Shown here piece by piece: positions 21,847 to 30,395 of a stretch of DNA of 64,000 nucleotides; position 1 is the stretch's first letter; each line of letters starts with the position of its first letter. The stretch comes from an uncultured Dysgonomonas sp. GTDB lineage: Bacteria > Bacteroidota > Bacteroidia > Bacteroidales > Dysgonomonadaceae. Location: contig USOX01000001.1 in the NCBI GenBank assembly GCA_900556485.1, positions 496,001-560,000 on the forward strand, written 5' to 3'. Under the pieces are notes generated by a model. The model searched no databases and had not been told where the DNA came from. It saw only the letters and a list, made by a program, of their open reading frames with translations. The position numbers and the translations under genes were made by a program.

Positions 21847-23142
21847 TTATCTGAAAAAACGCGGCATAGCACTAATCCTGCCCGCTGACTTGTTGCGTGT
21901 TACAACAAAGTAGTTCCCATAGGCTTCTATTTTCGAATATTTGATAGGTATCAGGATTTTTCCTTTTTTATCTATAACACCGTAACGCCCCTTTTCCTGT
22001 ACAATAAAGCAATTGTTGATATAACTGATAGCGATATATGATATTCTTTTTATTATTTGTCCGTTTGTATCTAGTATATGCCATTGGAAATTATGGTTGC
22101 TGGCAAAACAAACTCCGGAATCATCTTCGTAACTACGATTTATATCCCGGTAGGCAGTTTCCGTTTTCTGTATCTCTCCATTTACTATCCTATTGATATA
22201 CCAACGTGAACCTTCTTTACTGAACAGGCTAGGGGGAGTATTTATACTGTCCTCCCGATTTCTGGCTGCAACCTCTTCGGGCTTGACCGTATTACCCAAA
22301 GTGTCAACAAAAATAGACGTTTCACCATTGCGCATTTCCCATAATCCGTTCGAAGGAATATAGTCAATACGGTGATATCGGCGGGGAGTAATCCGCTCAT
22401 TTCTGCTGTTTACCACTCCCCATTCGGCATAAGTAGATGGATGGCAGACAGCCCAGTATCCCTCCTGCAAAGGCTTTAACCATACTCCTTCGGGCAGTAT
22501 AACATTTCCGTAAATGTCGTAAACCGCACCTTTCAACTTATCGTTCTTCATACTGATATAGTCGCCTTGTATGATTATATCTTTTGCCGACTTATATACA
22601 TACTTGCAGGGGACAATTTCCGGTTGAGGGGCATCCAGATTGACAAGCCCCCATTTTCCTTTCGATTGTACGATGAAAAGCTTTTCCCTTTCGTGATACA
22701 CCTTATCATACTTTACAGGGGTGATTTCATTCCCCAATGTATCTATAAAACCGTATTTATTATCGTTGATGGCTACAAAAACAAGCCTTTGCGATGCTTT
22801 TCCTGTACTTTCCTTTAATGGATTCGCTTGCTTTTTATAATCGAACAGGCAAATATTATCGTATTTCTTAAGGTCTACACTATCTGGTGTATTAGCAAAG
22901 AAAGCCATAATATTAGTGTATGGCATGCGTCTTATCTTTTTTCCGTTATATTTATAAACTTGCAACCGACCTTTCTTCGAAGCAAATATATAATTATCTG
23001 CTATTATCAGTTCTTCAAAAGAAATGGGTAATAGCTTCTTCCCTTCATTGGTATATAAGCCACATACTTGTTGTGCGCACAATGAAGGCAACAAAATAAA
23101 AGACAGCAGCAGAATAGTAAAAATACTTCTCATATCCATCAT
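21847..23142 (-). CDS. Secreted WG-repeat protein
   Basis: 431 aa. Signal peptide in residues 1-23 ending SLCAQ. The mature part holds repeated WG-type units of about 40 residues: KYGFIDTLGNEITPVKYDKV, KGKWGLVNL, EWGVVNSRNERITPRRYHRI and RYGVIDKKGKILIPIKYSKI. These form a beta-rich repeat domain; WG proteins are exported and poorly characterised, probably binding partners at the cell envelope. Start overlaps the stop of the TonB-domain gene by four bases (ATGA), so the two are coupled. Confidence 0.8.
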   Translation of the reverse strand: MMDMRSIFTILLLSFILLPSLCAQQVCGLYTNEGKKLLPISFEELIIADNYIFASKKGRLQVYKYNGKKIRRMPYTNIMAFFANTPDSVDLKKYDNICLFDYKKQANPLKESTGKASQRLVFVAINDNKYGFIDTLGNEITPVKYDKVYHEREKLFIVQSKGKWGLVNLDAPQPEIVPCKYVYKSAKDIIIQGDYISMKNDKLKGAVYDIYGNVILPEGVWLKPLQEGYWAVCHPSTYAEWGVVNSRNERITPRRYHRIDYIPSNGLWEMRNGETSIFVDTLGNTVKPEEVAARNREDSINTPPSLFSKEGSRWYINRIVNGEIQKTETAYRDINRSYEDDSGVCFASNHNFQWHILDTNGQIIKRISYIAISYINNCFIVQEKGRYGVIDKKGKILIPIKYSKIEAYGNYFVVTRNKSAGRISAMPRFFR

Positions 23143-23597
23143 AGCCTGAATTGTATTTGTAAACGCACATACGATTTCGCAGGCTTACCGTTATAAGTTG
23201 CCGGAATCCATGGTGGCATAGCCCTGATTATTGCTATAGCTTCTTTATCGCACGAAGGATCGAGGCCTCTTAATATCATTTCATCGTTTACATATCCGTA
23301 TTTGTCTATTTCGAATTGGATGACAACCCGCCCCTGAATTCCATTTTCTATTGCTATAACAGGGTAGGAGATATGGTCGCCAAAGAAGTAAAGCAGACAC
23401 TGATAACCGCCTTTGAATACGGGTGCTGTAGTATTGACCAGACCGGCAGCAACGCTGTCTTTATCTACCATCAGTCCATCATTAAGGATGCTATAGTCGA
23501 TGAGGCTGACACTTACCCTTGCCGAATTATTCCCCCGTTGGGCCGAAAGAGAAAAGAGGCACAAGAGGAGATTGGCTAGTATTAGTGTGCGTTTCAT
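23139..23597 (-). CDS. Exported TonB C-terminal domain protein
   Basis: 152 aa. Signal peptide 1-19 (ending SLSAQ), then a TonB-C domain over residues 60-152: YFFGDHISYPVIAIENGIQG, RVVIQFEIDKYGYVNDEMIL, DPSCDKEAIAIIRAMPPWIP, VRLQIQFRL. There is no membrane anchor or Pro-rich spacer, so it cannot act as a normal energy transducer; it is likely a periplasmic partner of the WG-repeat protein encoded by the overlapping next gene. A -7 promoter lies at 23615-23622. Confidence 0.8.
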   Translation of the reverse strand: MKRTLILANLLLCLFSLSAQRGNNSARVSVSLIDYSILNDGLMVDKDSVAAGLVNTTAPVFKGGYQCLLYFFGDHISYPVIAIENGIQGRVVIQFEIDKYGYVNDEMILRGLDPSCDKEAIAIIRAMPPWIPATYNGKPAKSYVRLQIQFRL

Positions 23598-23614
23598 TGT
23601 GTGTTATGTTTTTT

Positions 23615-23622
23615 CAAAGTTA
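23615..23622 (-). promoter_or_regulatory. Promoter for the TonB-domain/WG operon
   Basis: On the minus strand TAACTTTG, a perfect -7 element, about 18 bp before the start codon. Confidence 0.5.
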
Positions 23623-23693
23623 AGAAATACCCTCTAAAAATCAAATCTAATTTTTAGAGGGTATCCTATTCTACAAGCTTCAATGCCTGTATC

Positions 23694-24338
23694 TTATTTT
23701 GCCAGTTCCTTCAGTTTATCGAAAGTAAAGCCTGAGAAGTCATTGATTACTTTTACAGTATTATTTTTGAGTTCTCCTTTTGGGTGTGCGCCGGCTAAAG
23801 CAATCACTTTCATCCCCGACAGGTGAGCTGTTTCGATGGCATTAAGCGAGTTCTCGAAAACGAAACATTCGCTTGCTTCATATCCTAATTCTTTAGCAGC
23901 CAATTGAAACGGATTCATTTTCGAATGGAATTTTTCGATAATTTCTACCGATACTATTGTATCCATTTTTTTATCAAACTGGGTTTCTTCAAACACTTTC
24001 TGAAGCTGCGACTGAGTAAGGTTTGTTACCAGTCCTATTTTTACACCATTGTCTTTCAGGTTTTTGATAAAAGATCCGACTCCTTTTACTTCATGAAATC
24101 TAAACTGGGCTTCTTCAGCTTTGAGGTTTTTTGTCAGTTCCTGCTTCTCTTCATTCGATAGATGCGAGAAGTATTTGGTAAGGATGGTATGCAGACTTTT
24201 TTCGCTTACAATCATTTCTATATTACCAGTTTCGGCACCGTATTTGTCACCAAGGTGTTTCCAAATAGTATTATATTGAGATTCGGTATCTATCAGCACC
24301 TCATCCAATCCGAATAGAACGCAAAATTTACTTTTCAT
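23694..24338 (-). CDS. HAD-superfamily protein lacking the catalytic nucleophile (pseudoenzyme)
   Basis: 214 aa, the beta-phosphoglucomutase-like subgroup by length and layout. Motif I should be D-x-D-G-x-L/V-x-D; here residues 9-18 read FGLDEVLIDT, so the nucleophile Asp is Gly10 and the following Gly is Glu13. Motif II is intact (IGLVTNLTQSQL), the motif III Lys is present (SKMNPFQLAAKELG), and motif IV reads VFENSLNAIETAHLSGM with Asn replacing the metal-binding Asp. With two of four catalytic positions lost it should not be a phosphatase; a binding or regulatory role is possible. The frame is intact, so it is not simply decaying. Confidence 0.8.
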   Translation of the reverse strand: MKSKFCVLFGLDEVLIDTESQYNTIWKHLGDKYGAETGNIEMIVSEKSLHTILTKYFSHLSNEEKQELTKNLKAEEAQFRFHEVKGVGSFIKNLKDNGVKIGLVTNLTQSQLQKVFEETQFDKKMDTIVSVEIIEKFHSKMNPFQLAAKELGYEASECFVFENSLNAIETAHLSGMKVIALAGAHPKGELKNNTVKVINDFSGFTFDKLKELAK

Positions 24339-24487
24339 ATCTGTTATAATTTGGGGATTAGTTATTATGTATTTACCTAATTAACTTATAACAGCCTAAT
24401 AAACAGTATGTTTAATTATTGTATATTTTTAAGAACCGGAGATATTAGAGCAAAACAAAAAAATCTACTATTTTTATATCGAAAGAA

Positions 24488-24934
24488 ATGTTTGCAATGG
24501 ATATAGAACCTTCGCACAACGAATATAAGTATAGCAAAGCATATGTCGAATCTATGTATGGTTTCATAGGTATGATTATTGCGATACCTTCTGAAGGGTG
24601 CTGCGTTTGCGCTGATATAATAGGTGGTTGTGCTGTTCTTGTTAATAATAAGGAAATAATCTGCGTTGATGTGTCACAACTGGAATCTACTGATTGTCAT
24701 TACTATACCTCTCCTTTTATCTGGGGCGATATAGTTAAAACAAAGAATGGCACTTACATAGAGGGTGTTGTAATGCGACTGGTCTATCATTTTAATGATA
24801 AGGAGTTCAAATATTTTATTGCTGACGAAAAGGGTAAAATAAGAAAACGAAGATACAACCCCACCGATTTGGAGTTAATGGAAAGGACACTAAATATAGC
24901 TGTAGATAAAATACAAGATAACGACAACCCTTAA
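24488..24934 (+). CDS. Hypothetical protein
   Basis: 148 aa, probably cytoplasmic. Four Cys in the first 70 residues (GCCVCADIIGGC) and ICVDVSQLESTDCHYY might bind a metal, but no known pattern fits. The second half is charged (EGVVMRLVYHFNDKEFKYFI then KGKIRKRRYNPTDLELMERT). Not recognised. Its stop codon overlaps the stop of the convergent gene at 24931 in four shared bases. Confidence 0.55.
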   Translation: MFAMDIEPSHNEYKYSKAYVESMYGFIGMIIAIPSEGCCVCADIIGGCAVLVNNKEIICVDVSQLESTDCHYYTSPFIWGDIVKTKNGTYIEGVVMRLVYHFNDKEFKYFIADEKGKIRKRRYNPTDLELMERTLNIAVDKIQDNDNP

Positions 24935-25602
24935 TATTGCGACCAACTCCATACCTTACTCAACTCGTCCCATCCTTTAGTTGCTGCTTGTATTTCCTCT
25001 GCAAGAACTACTCTTACCTCTTTGAATAATGCGGTTTCCTGTTTTTTGTTTTTTACAAAGCTTGCATTGTATTCTTTTTCAATCGTTTGCTTATATTCTT
25101 CGAAGAGCTTTTTGTCTTCTGCGGTGCGAGGTACCGAGTCTAAAAACATCTGCCCTTTATAGCCGTCGTAAGAAGCCATCATATACCCTGCATCCAGATA
25201 GATAAGGTTTTCGGTCATCTTCACTTTGCCATTGGCTTGTACATTATATACTTGCTTACGTGCCCCATAAGGCGAAACCGGTGCATCGCCAACCTTCCCC
25301 CAATAAGAAAAGAATGTAAGGGTGGAATCTTTTATCTGATAATTACCGACTTCAACGGCAATACTATTGCTGTCAGACGATTTATCTTTTAGCCTATGAG
25401 TAAGTAGCTTTCGACTACCTCTGTATAATTCAACCTCCTCCATATTATCATAGAAATCAGTTGGCGTTGAAACAAACTTAAAAACAAAATCGTGTCCGTT
25501 TATCGACTCTGTTTTATAGCTTATTTTAGGCTGAGGTTCAGCTTCTTCCTGTGCTATAAGGGTAAGTGGCAGTAGCAATAATAAGGCTAATATTATTTTC
25601 AT
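24931..25602 (-). CDS. Secreted protein of unknown function, coupled to AbiH
   Basis: 223 aa. Signal peptide 1-17 ending LTLIAQ; the mature part has ISYKTESINGHDFVFKFVST, strands up to residue 150, then a helical C-terminal 60 residues (DKKLFEEYKQTIEKEYNASF and LAEEIQAATKGWDELSKVWS). No family recognised. Its start overlaps the end of the AbiH gene by four bases (ATGA), so it is made with AbiH. An exported protein coupled to a cytoplasmic abortive-infection protein is odd and not explained by the known AbiH system. Confidence 0.6.
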   Translation of the reverse strand: MKIILALLLLLPLTLIAQEEAEPQPKISYKTESINGHDFVFKFVSTPTDFYDNMEEVELYRGSRKLLTHRLKDKSSDSNSIAVEVGNYQIKDSTLTFFSYWGKVGDAPVSPYGARKQVYNVQANGKVKMTENLIYLDAGYMMASYDGYKGQMFLDSVPRTAEDKKLFEEYKQTIEKEYNASFVKNKKQETALFKEVRVVLAEEIQAATKGWDELSKVWSWSQY

Positions 25603-26921
25603 GAGTCTTTGCTTTGAGGTTCCTGAGGTTCGGTTAATGGTTCGCAGTAAGTTTTATTTACAACACGTTCGCGCATCAGGGCTTTATCTTTGAAATTGCG
25701 CGAAATATTCTGTACTATTTCGCTGTAGTTGTCACTTCCGTCTGCCCGTTTGTGATAGAATGGTTTTATAGATACGCAGTTCTTATGCTCGAAAAGTGTA
25801 TTGAGCAATGTTCTGTCCGAATTTCCGCACGAATGTCCCATCACAAATATTTGATATGGCTCCGACTCGATAAAGTTCAATAATTGTCTGTAGTTATCGG
25901 TTTCGAGATAGCGGATCGATTTTACATTTTTGAGATATTCGTTGTCGTTCAGGTTTTCAATCTGTTTGTAGTCTTCGGCGAGCTCATCTCCATAGCCGAA
26001 GATCATAGGGTTTTCTTCGCTGTTTAATTCGCCGTGGATATGGATGGTATTGAAAGGTTCAGCATTTTCCGGTTGGTAAAAGTCGGAAGTATTTGTGTAG
26101 TTGAAGTTGAGAAAAAGGATGTCATTAGGGGTTAGAAAATAGTCTGGTATTTTTTCATTATGTACTTCATCTATAAGATATTCATAAGCATCATCTTCAT
26201 TTTCTGCTTCATCCAAGTATTTAGCAATAAAATTTTCGATGTGCACAGGATTACTGGATAAATTTTCATGTATCTTTTTAGTCTCATTATAAGTATCCAT
26301 AAATTCTTCATCAGCCCAATTTTCTATATCATGTATTTGATTTTCTATCTCCTTTATAAACTCATTCTCAAAAGAATTGGCTAAGTCGTTGATATCTATA
26401 AGAGAATAAATGTTTTCTTTAATATTTTGATATACAGATGAATCAGGTTGGGTTTCTTTTTCTACTTTGGTAAGGTATTTTTCAAGGAGCTTTTCTATTA
26501 TTGAAAATTCTTCGTTTAATTTCCGGACGTTATACCTATCGAAGAAATCTTTCTTTTTCAAAAAAGTATCCTTTAATTCTTGGTAGTATTCATTTTCTAT
26601 ATCGACCCAGCTCTTATTTGATGTAGAATCTGATATTTTCGTTAAAAGCCTATTGTTGATAGAGAAGTCTGTTGTTGAAAAATGAAGATGAACACTACTC
26701 TTCAATGCCCTATAAGTATTTATCCCTTCAGGAAGAATATCTACTAAATTATATGTTGTAGAAGTTGTTGTTATATTCACACATTCATCTTCGTGATATT
26801 TTTCTTTTTTCCTCGCCCCCTCTATAAACTCCCCCCAATACCCATCAATAAAATCCCTATAGCTTGTCTTCATCCCATGAGCCAAGTCAAAACCATTCCC
26901 TATCAATATTATCCTATTCAT
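25599..26921 (-). CDS. AbiH-family abortive phage infection protein
   Basis: 440 aa. The N-terminal signature RIILIGNGFDLAHGMKTSYRDF is diagnostic of AbiH (first described in Lactococcus phage resistance). FLNFNYTNTSDFY, then IHIHGELNSEENPMIFGYGDE, and FVMGHSCGNSDRTLLNTLFE are the other conserved blocks and suggest a sirtuin- or NAD-like Rossmann fold. The centre (140-260) is strongly charged and helical. Cytoplasmic. The mechanism is unknown in the family. It heads a two-gene operon with a secreted protein. Its base composition is more AT-rich than the metabolic genes around it. Confidence 0.85.
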   Translation of the reverse strand: MNRIILIGNGFDLAHGMKTSYRDFIDGYWGEFIEGARKKEKYHEDECVNITTTSTTYNLVDILPEGINTYRALKSSVHLHFSTTDFSINNRLLTKISDSTSNKSWVDIENEYYQELKDTFLKKKDFFDRYNVRKLNEEFSIIEKLLEKYLTKVEKETQPDSSVYQNIKENIYSLIDINDLANSFENEFIKEIENQIHDIENWADEEFMDTYNETKKIHENLSSNPVHIENFIAKYLDEAENEDDAYEYLIDEVHNEKIPDYFLTPNDILFLNFNYTNTSDFYQPENAEPFNTIHIHGELNSEENPMIFGYGDELAEDYKQIENLNDNEYLKNVKSIRYLETDNYRQLLNFIESEPYQIFVMGHSCGNSDRTLLNTLFEHKNCVSIKPFYHKRADGSDNYSEIVQNISRNFKDKALMRERVVNKTYCEPLTEPQEPQSKDS

Positions 26922-27035
26922 ACCTTATATTCAATTTTAACAAATATAAGCTTTAAATATACACAATACAAAAAGCCACAAACAAAAATAGCCACCCATT
27001 CCTGAGCAGCTATTCTTTCATCATATCGTATTTTT

Positions 27036-27464
27036 CTATTTCTTTTTAAACTTCATATAGTAGCCGAACTTGTCTTGTCCGTAATGCAGAACCAGTGTAT
27101 GCCCATCCACAGTGTACGAATTTATTTGTCCCATACATTCAATATAGTTGTACTCATCTACTATCGACTCATCTTCCATTGTGCTGTTGCATTCTACATT
27201 GAATATCGTAATTATTCTCTTATTCAGATTATATTCACCTCGATATTGATGGTAAGATGTAGTACCACTAAAAGTGTTGTTATCATGAAATGCAATTGTA
27301 TAATACGCTTCAGTTCCTTCCGGTATTTCATTGTAGTAGTGGTAGTTGCCAAAGCCAACTAATTCCCACGAAGAGCAGATTTCCTGCGAAGGGCCGTCAT
27401 TTTCGCTGCACGAAGAAAAAAGGATTGCGAATACAAATAATAATAGGGTAGTTTTAAGTCTCAT
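27036..27464 (-). CDS. Lipoprotein, lipocalin-like
   Basis: 142 aa. Signal peptide 1-18 with lipobox LFSSC; acidic mature start C-SENDGPSQE. The body reads SSWELVGFGNYHYY, TIAFHDNNTFSGTTSYHQYR then GEYNLNKRIITIFN and LVLHYGQDKFGYYMKFKKK, a strand pattern typical of the small beta-barrel lipoproteins (META/lipocalin-like) that are frequent in Bacteroidetes. The function is unknown. No promoter of consensus form was found. Confidence 0.7.
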   Translation of the reverse strand: MRLKTTLLLFVFAILFSSCSENDGPSQEICSSWELVGFGNYHYYNEIPEGTEAYYTIAFHDNNTFSGTTSYHQYRGEYNLNKRIITIFNVECNSTMEDESIVDEYNYIECMGQINSYTVDGHTLVLHYGQDKFGYYMKFKKK

Positions 27465-27653
27465 AGTTTTGTTTTGTTAGTTTTTATTTATAAGATGTAT
27501 GGTCTGATCGGATGTTGCATATACCAACATAAAAGATTTTCCACCTTATCGGATGTGGTAACCTTTATTTTACCTCCTGAGAGAAGGTGTTCGTTTGTCC
27601 TGAGCGCAAGTAGCCGAAAGTCAGTGCTGCAAATTTAATATATTTTATTTGTT

Positions 27654-28385
27654 TTATTGGTCATTATCTAAAATAGTCATTACAAAAAGTCCGTAACAAG
27701 TGTCCATCGGGTATATATTGCCTGTATTGAACGATATGGCAACACCGCCACCCCCTGTGCCGATAACAGCCCCTGCTGGCATGATAGAACCTCCACCCAG
27801 CGCAAAGCATCTGGCAAGTCTGTGAGCCTCGCCCCTTATTTGAATAGAAGTGCCAAGAATACCTCCTATACTTACTTTAAACTTTTCACCTTCATCTACT
27901 TCATATTTTTCGTAGTGGTAAGGCAATACCTCTACTTTTTTACCATTTACTTTACAGGTTTTCGGCTTGTCTAAGTTATTGGTATTAAGGTCGCCAAAAA
28001 GCACAATGATATTTTCTTCGTAGTGCGAAAAATTCTCCTGCATTTTTTCACTATCCAGATTGTAGAGGCTTATAGTTACTATATATTGAGACTCTTCAGC
28101 TTCTACATCTTCTATGGTATATGAATTGGCTCCGGCATCGATTCCCATTTTGGTAAACTTATTAAAAGTCTGTGCGAGGTTGTTTTTACCATTTCTATTT
28201 ATAGTCAGCTTATATTCAGCAATTTTTATCTGATCCGAAACATCCATGTTAGCATCTATAAACTCCCATATTTCCGACTTGGCAGTAAACTTATAATCTT
28301 CGTTTTGGTACAATATTTCTACGTTTTCCTGGGCATGAAGTGAGATGGAAAACAAAACCAGAAAGAAAAAGTGAAGTTTTTTCAT
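27654..28385 (-). CDS. Secreted hypothetical protein with Gly-rich C-terminus
   Basis: 243 aa. Signal peptide 1-18 ending SLHAQ. The central part is beta-rich (IAEYKLTINRNGKNNLAQTF, YIVTISLYNLDSEKM). The C-terminus carries CFALGGGSIMPAGAVIGTGG then GGVAISFNTGNIYP, a glycine-rich stretch that might insert into or lie against a membrane. It lacks a lipobox. No family is recognised. Confidence 0.55.
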   Translation of the reverse strand: MKKLHFFFLVLFSISLHAQENVEILYQNEDYKFTAKSEIWEFIDANMDVSDQIKIAEYKLTINRNGKNNLAQTFNKFTKMGIDAGANSYTIEDVEAEESQYIVTISLYNLDSEKMQENFSHYEENIIVLFGDLNTNNLDKPKTCKVNGKKVEVLPYHYEKYEVDEGEKFKVSIGGILGTSIQIRGEAHRLARCFALGGGSIMPAGAVIGTGGGGVAISFNTGNIYPMDTCYGLFVMTILDNDQ

Positions 28386-28477
28386 ATCTATTAGTTTCTT
28401 ACTTTTTAATAAAATAGATGGGGCTAAGGTATAAAATTATTTTTAAGTACAAGATAGGATTTACTACAGTTTATTTA

Positions 28478-29047
28478 TCAGTACCACCAATAAACTATAT
28501 ACTCCGAACATATGTAATCTCTAAATTCGTAACATGTAAATTCAAGTGTGAGTTCCTTATTCTTATACTGTAAATCGTTTCCACGCCCAATTTCCCTATA
28601 GCCAAATATTTTTCTTATTTCGTCGGCATGCAGACCTGTATATAGTGTATCATCGACATTTTTTTGCTGTAATAATTTAGGGGCTCCGCGTTTCACTCGT
28701 ATAGTATATATTTTATTCGTATCCTTATAGTAGGAGAAAGATAAGGCAGGTTCGTCGCCAAAATTATAATAAACAGTATTGAAGGTATATGTTTCATCAT
28801 GTTGTTTGTGTTCGTTCGGTTCACCGTATATTTCGAAAACTCTTTCTATTGTATCGCCTTTTTTCAATCCTACAACATAGGTTACGAATTTACGAAGAGC
28901 CTCTCTTTCCGATTCTATCCTTCTGAGATTCTCTTTTTCTATCAATTTCTTTTCGTATGCTAATCTCTCTTCATTAGACAGTTGGCTGGTCTTACATGCC
29001 GGAAAGAATAGTGCGGTAAATACAACAAAAAATATAATTGCCCTCAT
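28478..29047 (-). CDS. Lipoprotein with coiled-coil start and SmpA/OmlA-like fold
   Basis: 189 aa. Signal peptide 1-17 with lipobox FFPAC. Residues 25-50 (ERLAYEKKLIEKENLRRIES) are a likely coiled coil. KKGDTIERVFEIYGEPNEHK and then YTFNTVYYNFG resemble the first half of a BamE/SmpA-like domain, and GLHADEIRKIFGYREIGRGN looks like a second copy: each has G-x-x-x-x-x-I-x-x-x-F/I-G. This resemblance is from pattern only. An envelope location is likely. Confidence 0.55.
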   Translation of the reverse strand: MRAIIFFVVFTALFFPACKTSQLSNEERLAYEKKLIEKENLRRIESEREALRKFVTYVVGLKKGDTIERVFEIYGEPNEHKQHDETYTFNTVYYNFGDEPALSFSYYKDTNKIYTIRVKRGAPKLLQQKNVDDTLYTGLHADEIRKIFGYREIGRGNDLQYKNKELTLEFTCYEFRDYICSEYIVYWWY

Positions 29048-29252
29048 AGTTGTTTGTTTTAGTGTGTAGTTGTTAATGGTGATAAAGATAGGAATAGTTT
29101 TGGGAAAAAGAAAAAGCCTAGAGCTTCTGTTAAGAACCCTGGGTTTTGTATTAACTTTTATAGTGCAGTACTAATCCTTGAAAACAATATTAGCAGGGCA
29201 CTTTTGTAATGCAAACAAAATATGTTTTAGCTTAATATTTAATATATTTTAT

Positions 29253-29260
29253 TATTTTTG
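29253..29260 (+). promoter_or_regulatory. Promoter for the deoxyribosyltransferase-like/HTH gene
   Basis: TATTTTTG, a -7 element match, 28 bp before the start codon in very AT-rich DNA, so chance is possible. Confidence 0.4.
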
Positions 29261-29287
29261 ATATAAAAATAACTTAAATATATAATT

Positions 29288-30277
29288 ATGACTAAAAGTA
29301 AGAAGGAAGAAGAAACTCCTCTTGAGGAGGATCGTAATGAGGTTTTAGATAATCCGTGCAAAAGCTGTTTTATAATTACCCCTATAGGAAAAGATAACTC
29401 GGAAATAAGACGGCAAGCTGATGGATTAATTACTTCTGTTATTGATCCTGTATTAGTTGAATTTAACTTTAAGTCATGTGTTGCTCATCGTATAGATAGT
29501 CTGGGCTCGATAACTAACCAGATTATAAGTCACATTTTAGATGATGAATTGGTTATTGCAGACTTGACTGGTCTTAATCCAAATGTGATGTATGAATTAG
29601 CAGTGCGCCATGCAACAGGGAAACCTGTAATCTGTTTAGCTGAAAAAGGAACGAATTTGCCTTTTGATATTACTACGGAAAGAACCATCTTTTATACAAA
29701 TGATATGCAAGGGGTTGAGGATTTGAAAAATGCTTTAATAAATATTATAAAGATTATACCTCTAGAAGAGAATGTCATTGATAATCCTATATATCGAGTA
29801 GCGAAAGAGAAAAGCATTATAAAGAATTTGGGGTTAGATAGGAGCAATTCACCAGAGGATGATGCAATGACGTATATTATTCAAGAGATAAATAACTTAA
29901 GTAATAAGGTCGATAGATTAACGGTAAATAATGATATATCAAAAGAATTACAATATCTTAATCATATTCGAAGGACAGAGGCTTTATCTCCTAAGAGAAA
30001 TAAAACAGAACTAATAAGGTATGTTGAACATTGTTTAAATAGTACTGAATACATAGAATTTAATAGTGCTTTGATTACCAAATTCCCTTCCTTAGATGAA
30101 ATTGAAAGAAAAATATGTATGTTATCTATTGATGATTTTAATAATACAGAACTATCGATAATACTCAATTTATCAATAAATACTATTCAGATGAAAAAAA
30201 GTAATATAAGAAAGAAACTTGGAATTGATGGCTATGGAGATATACGAGATTTTTTGATTAAATTCCTTAGAAATTAG
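29288..30277 (+). CDS. Nucleoside deoxyribosyltransferase-like domain fused to a C-terminal HTH
   Basis: 329 aa. Residues 27-160 form a Rossmann-like domain: CFIITPIGKDNSEIRRQAD at the start, IADLTGLNPNVMYELAVRHA (with the conserved N-x-N-V-x-Y-E block) and GKPVICLAEKG. This matches the family of nucleoside 2-deoxyribosyltransferase-like/TIR-like proteins that occur as effectors or sensors in antiphage systems. Residues 200-260 are helical. Residues 265-325 contain a LuxR/sigma-4-like HTH: SLDEIERKICMLSIDDF, NNTELSIILNLSINTIQMKK, SNIRKKLGI. Cytoplasmic, monocistronic and AT-rich. A nucleotide-sensing regulator and an autoregulated NADase are both possible. Confidence 0.7.
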   Translation: MTKSKKEEETPLEEDRNEVLDNPCKSCFIITPIGKDNSEIRRQADGLITSVIDPVLVEFNFKSCVAHRIDSLGSITNQIISHILDDELVIADLTGLNPNVMYELAVRHATGKPVICLAEKGTNLPFDITTERTIFYTNDMQGVEDLKNALINIIKIIPLEENVIDNPIYRVAKEKSIIKNLGLDRSNSPEDDAMTYIIQEINNLSNKVDRLTVNNDISKELQYLNHIRRTEALSPKRNKTELIRYVEHCLNSTEYIEFNSALITKFPSLDEIERKICMLSIDDFNNTELSIILNLSINTIQMKKSNIRKKLGIDGYGDIRDFLIKFLRN

Positions 30278-30311
30278 TGATAATTATATTTGACCAAATT
30301 TATAAACAAAA

Positions 30312-30339
30312 AAAGACCGCCCCATCCAGAGCGGTCTTT
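30312..30339. terminator. Bidirectional terminator between convergent genes
   Basis: Perfect 9-bp stem AAAGACCGC/GCGGTCTTT with a 10-nt loop, A-rich on the left and T-rich on the right. Confidence 0.75.
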
Positions 30340-30395
30340 CCATATCTATATGGTAAACTTGTATCTTGTCTACTCGTTTACTTGTCAACTGATTT

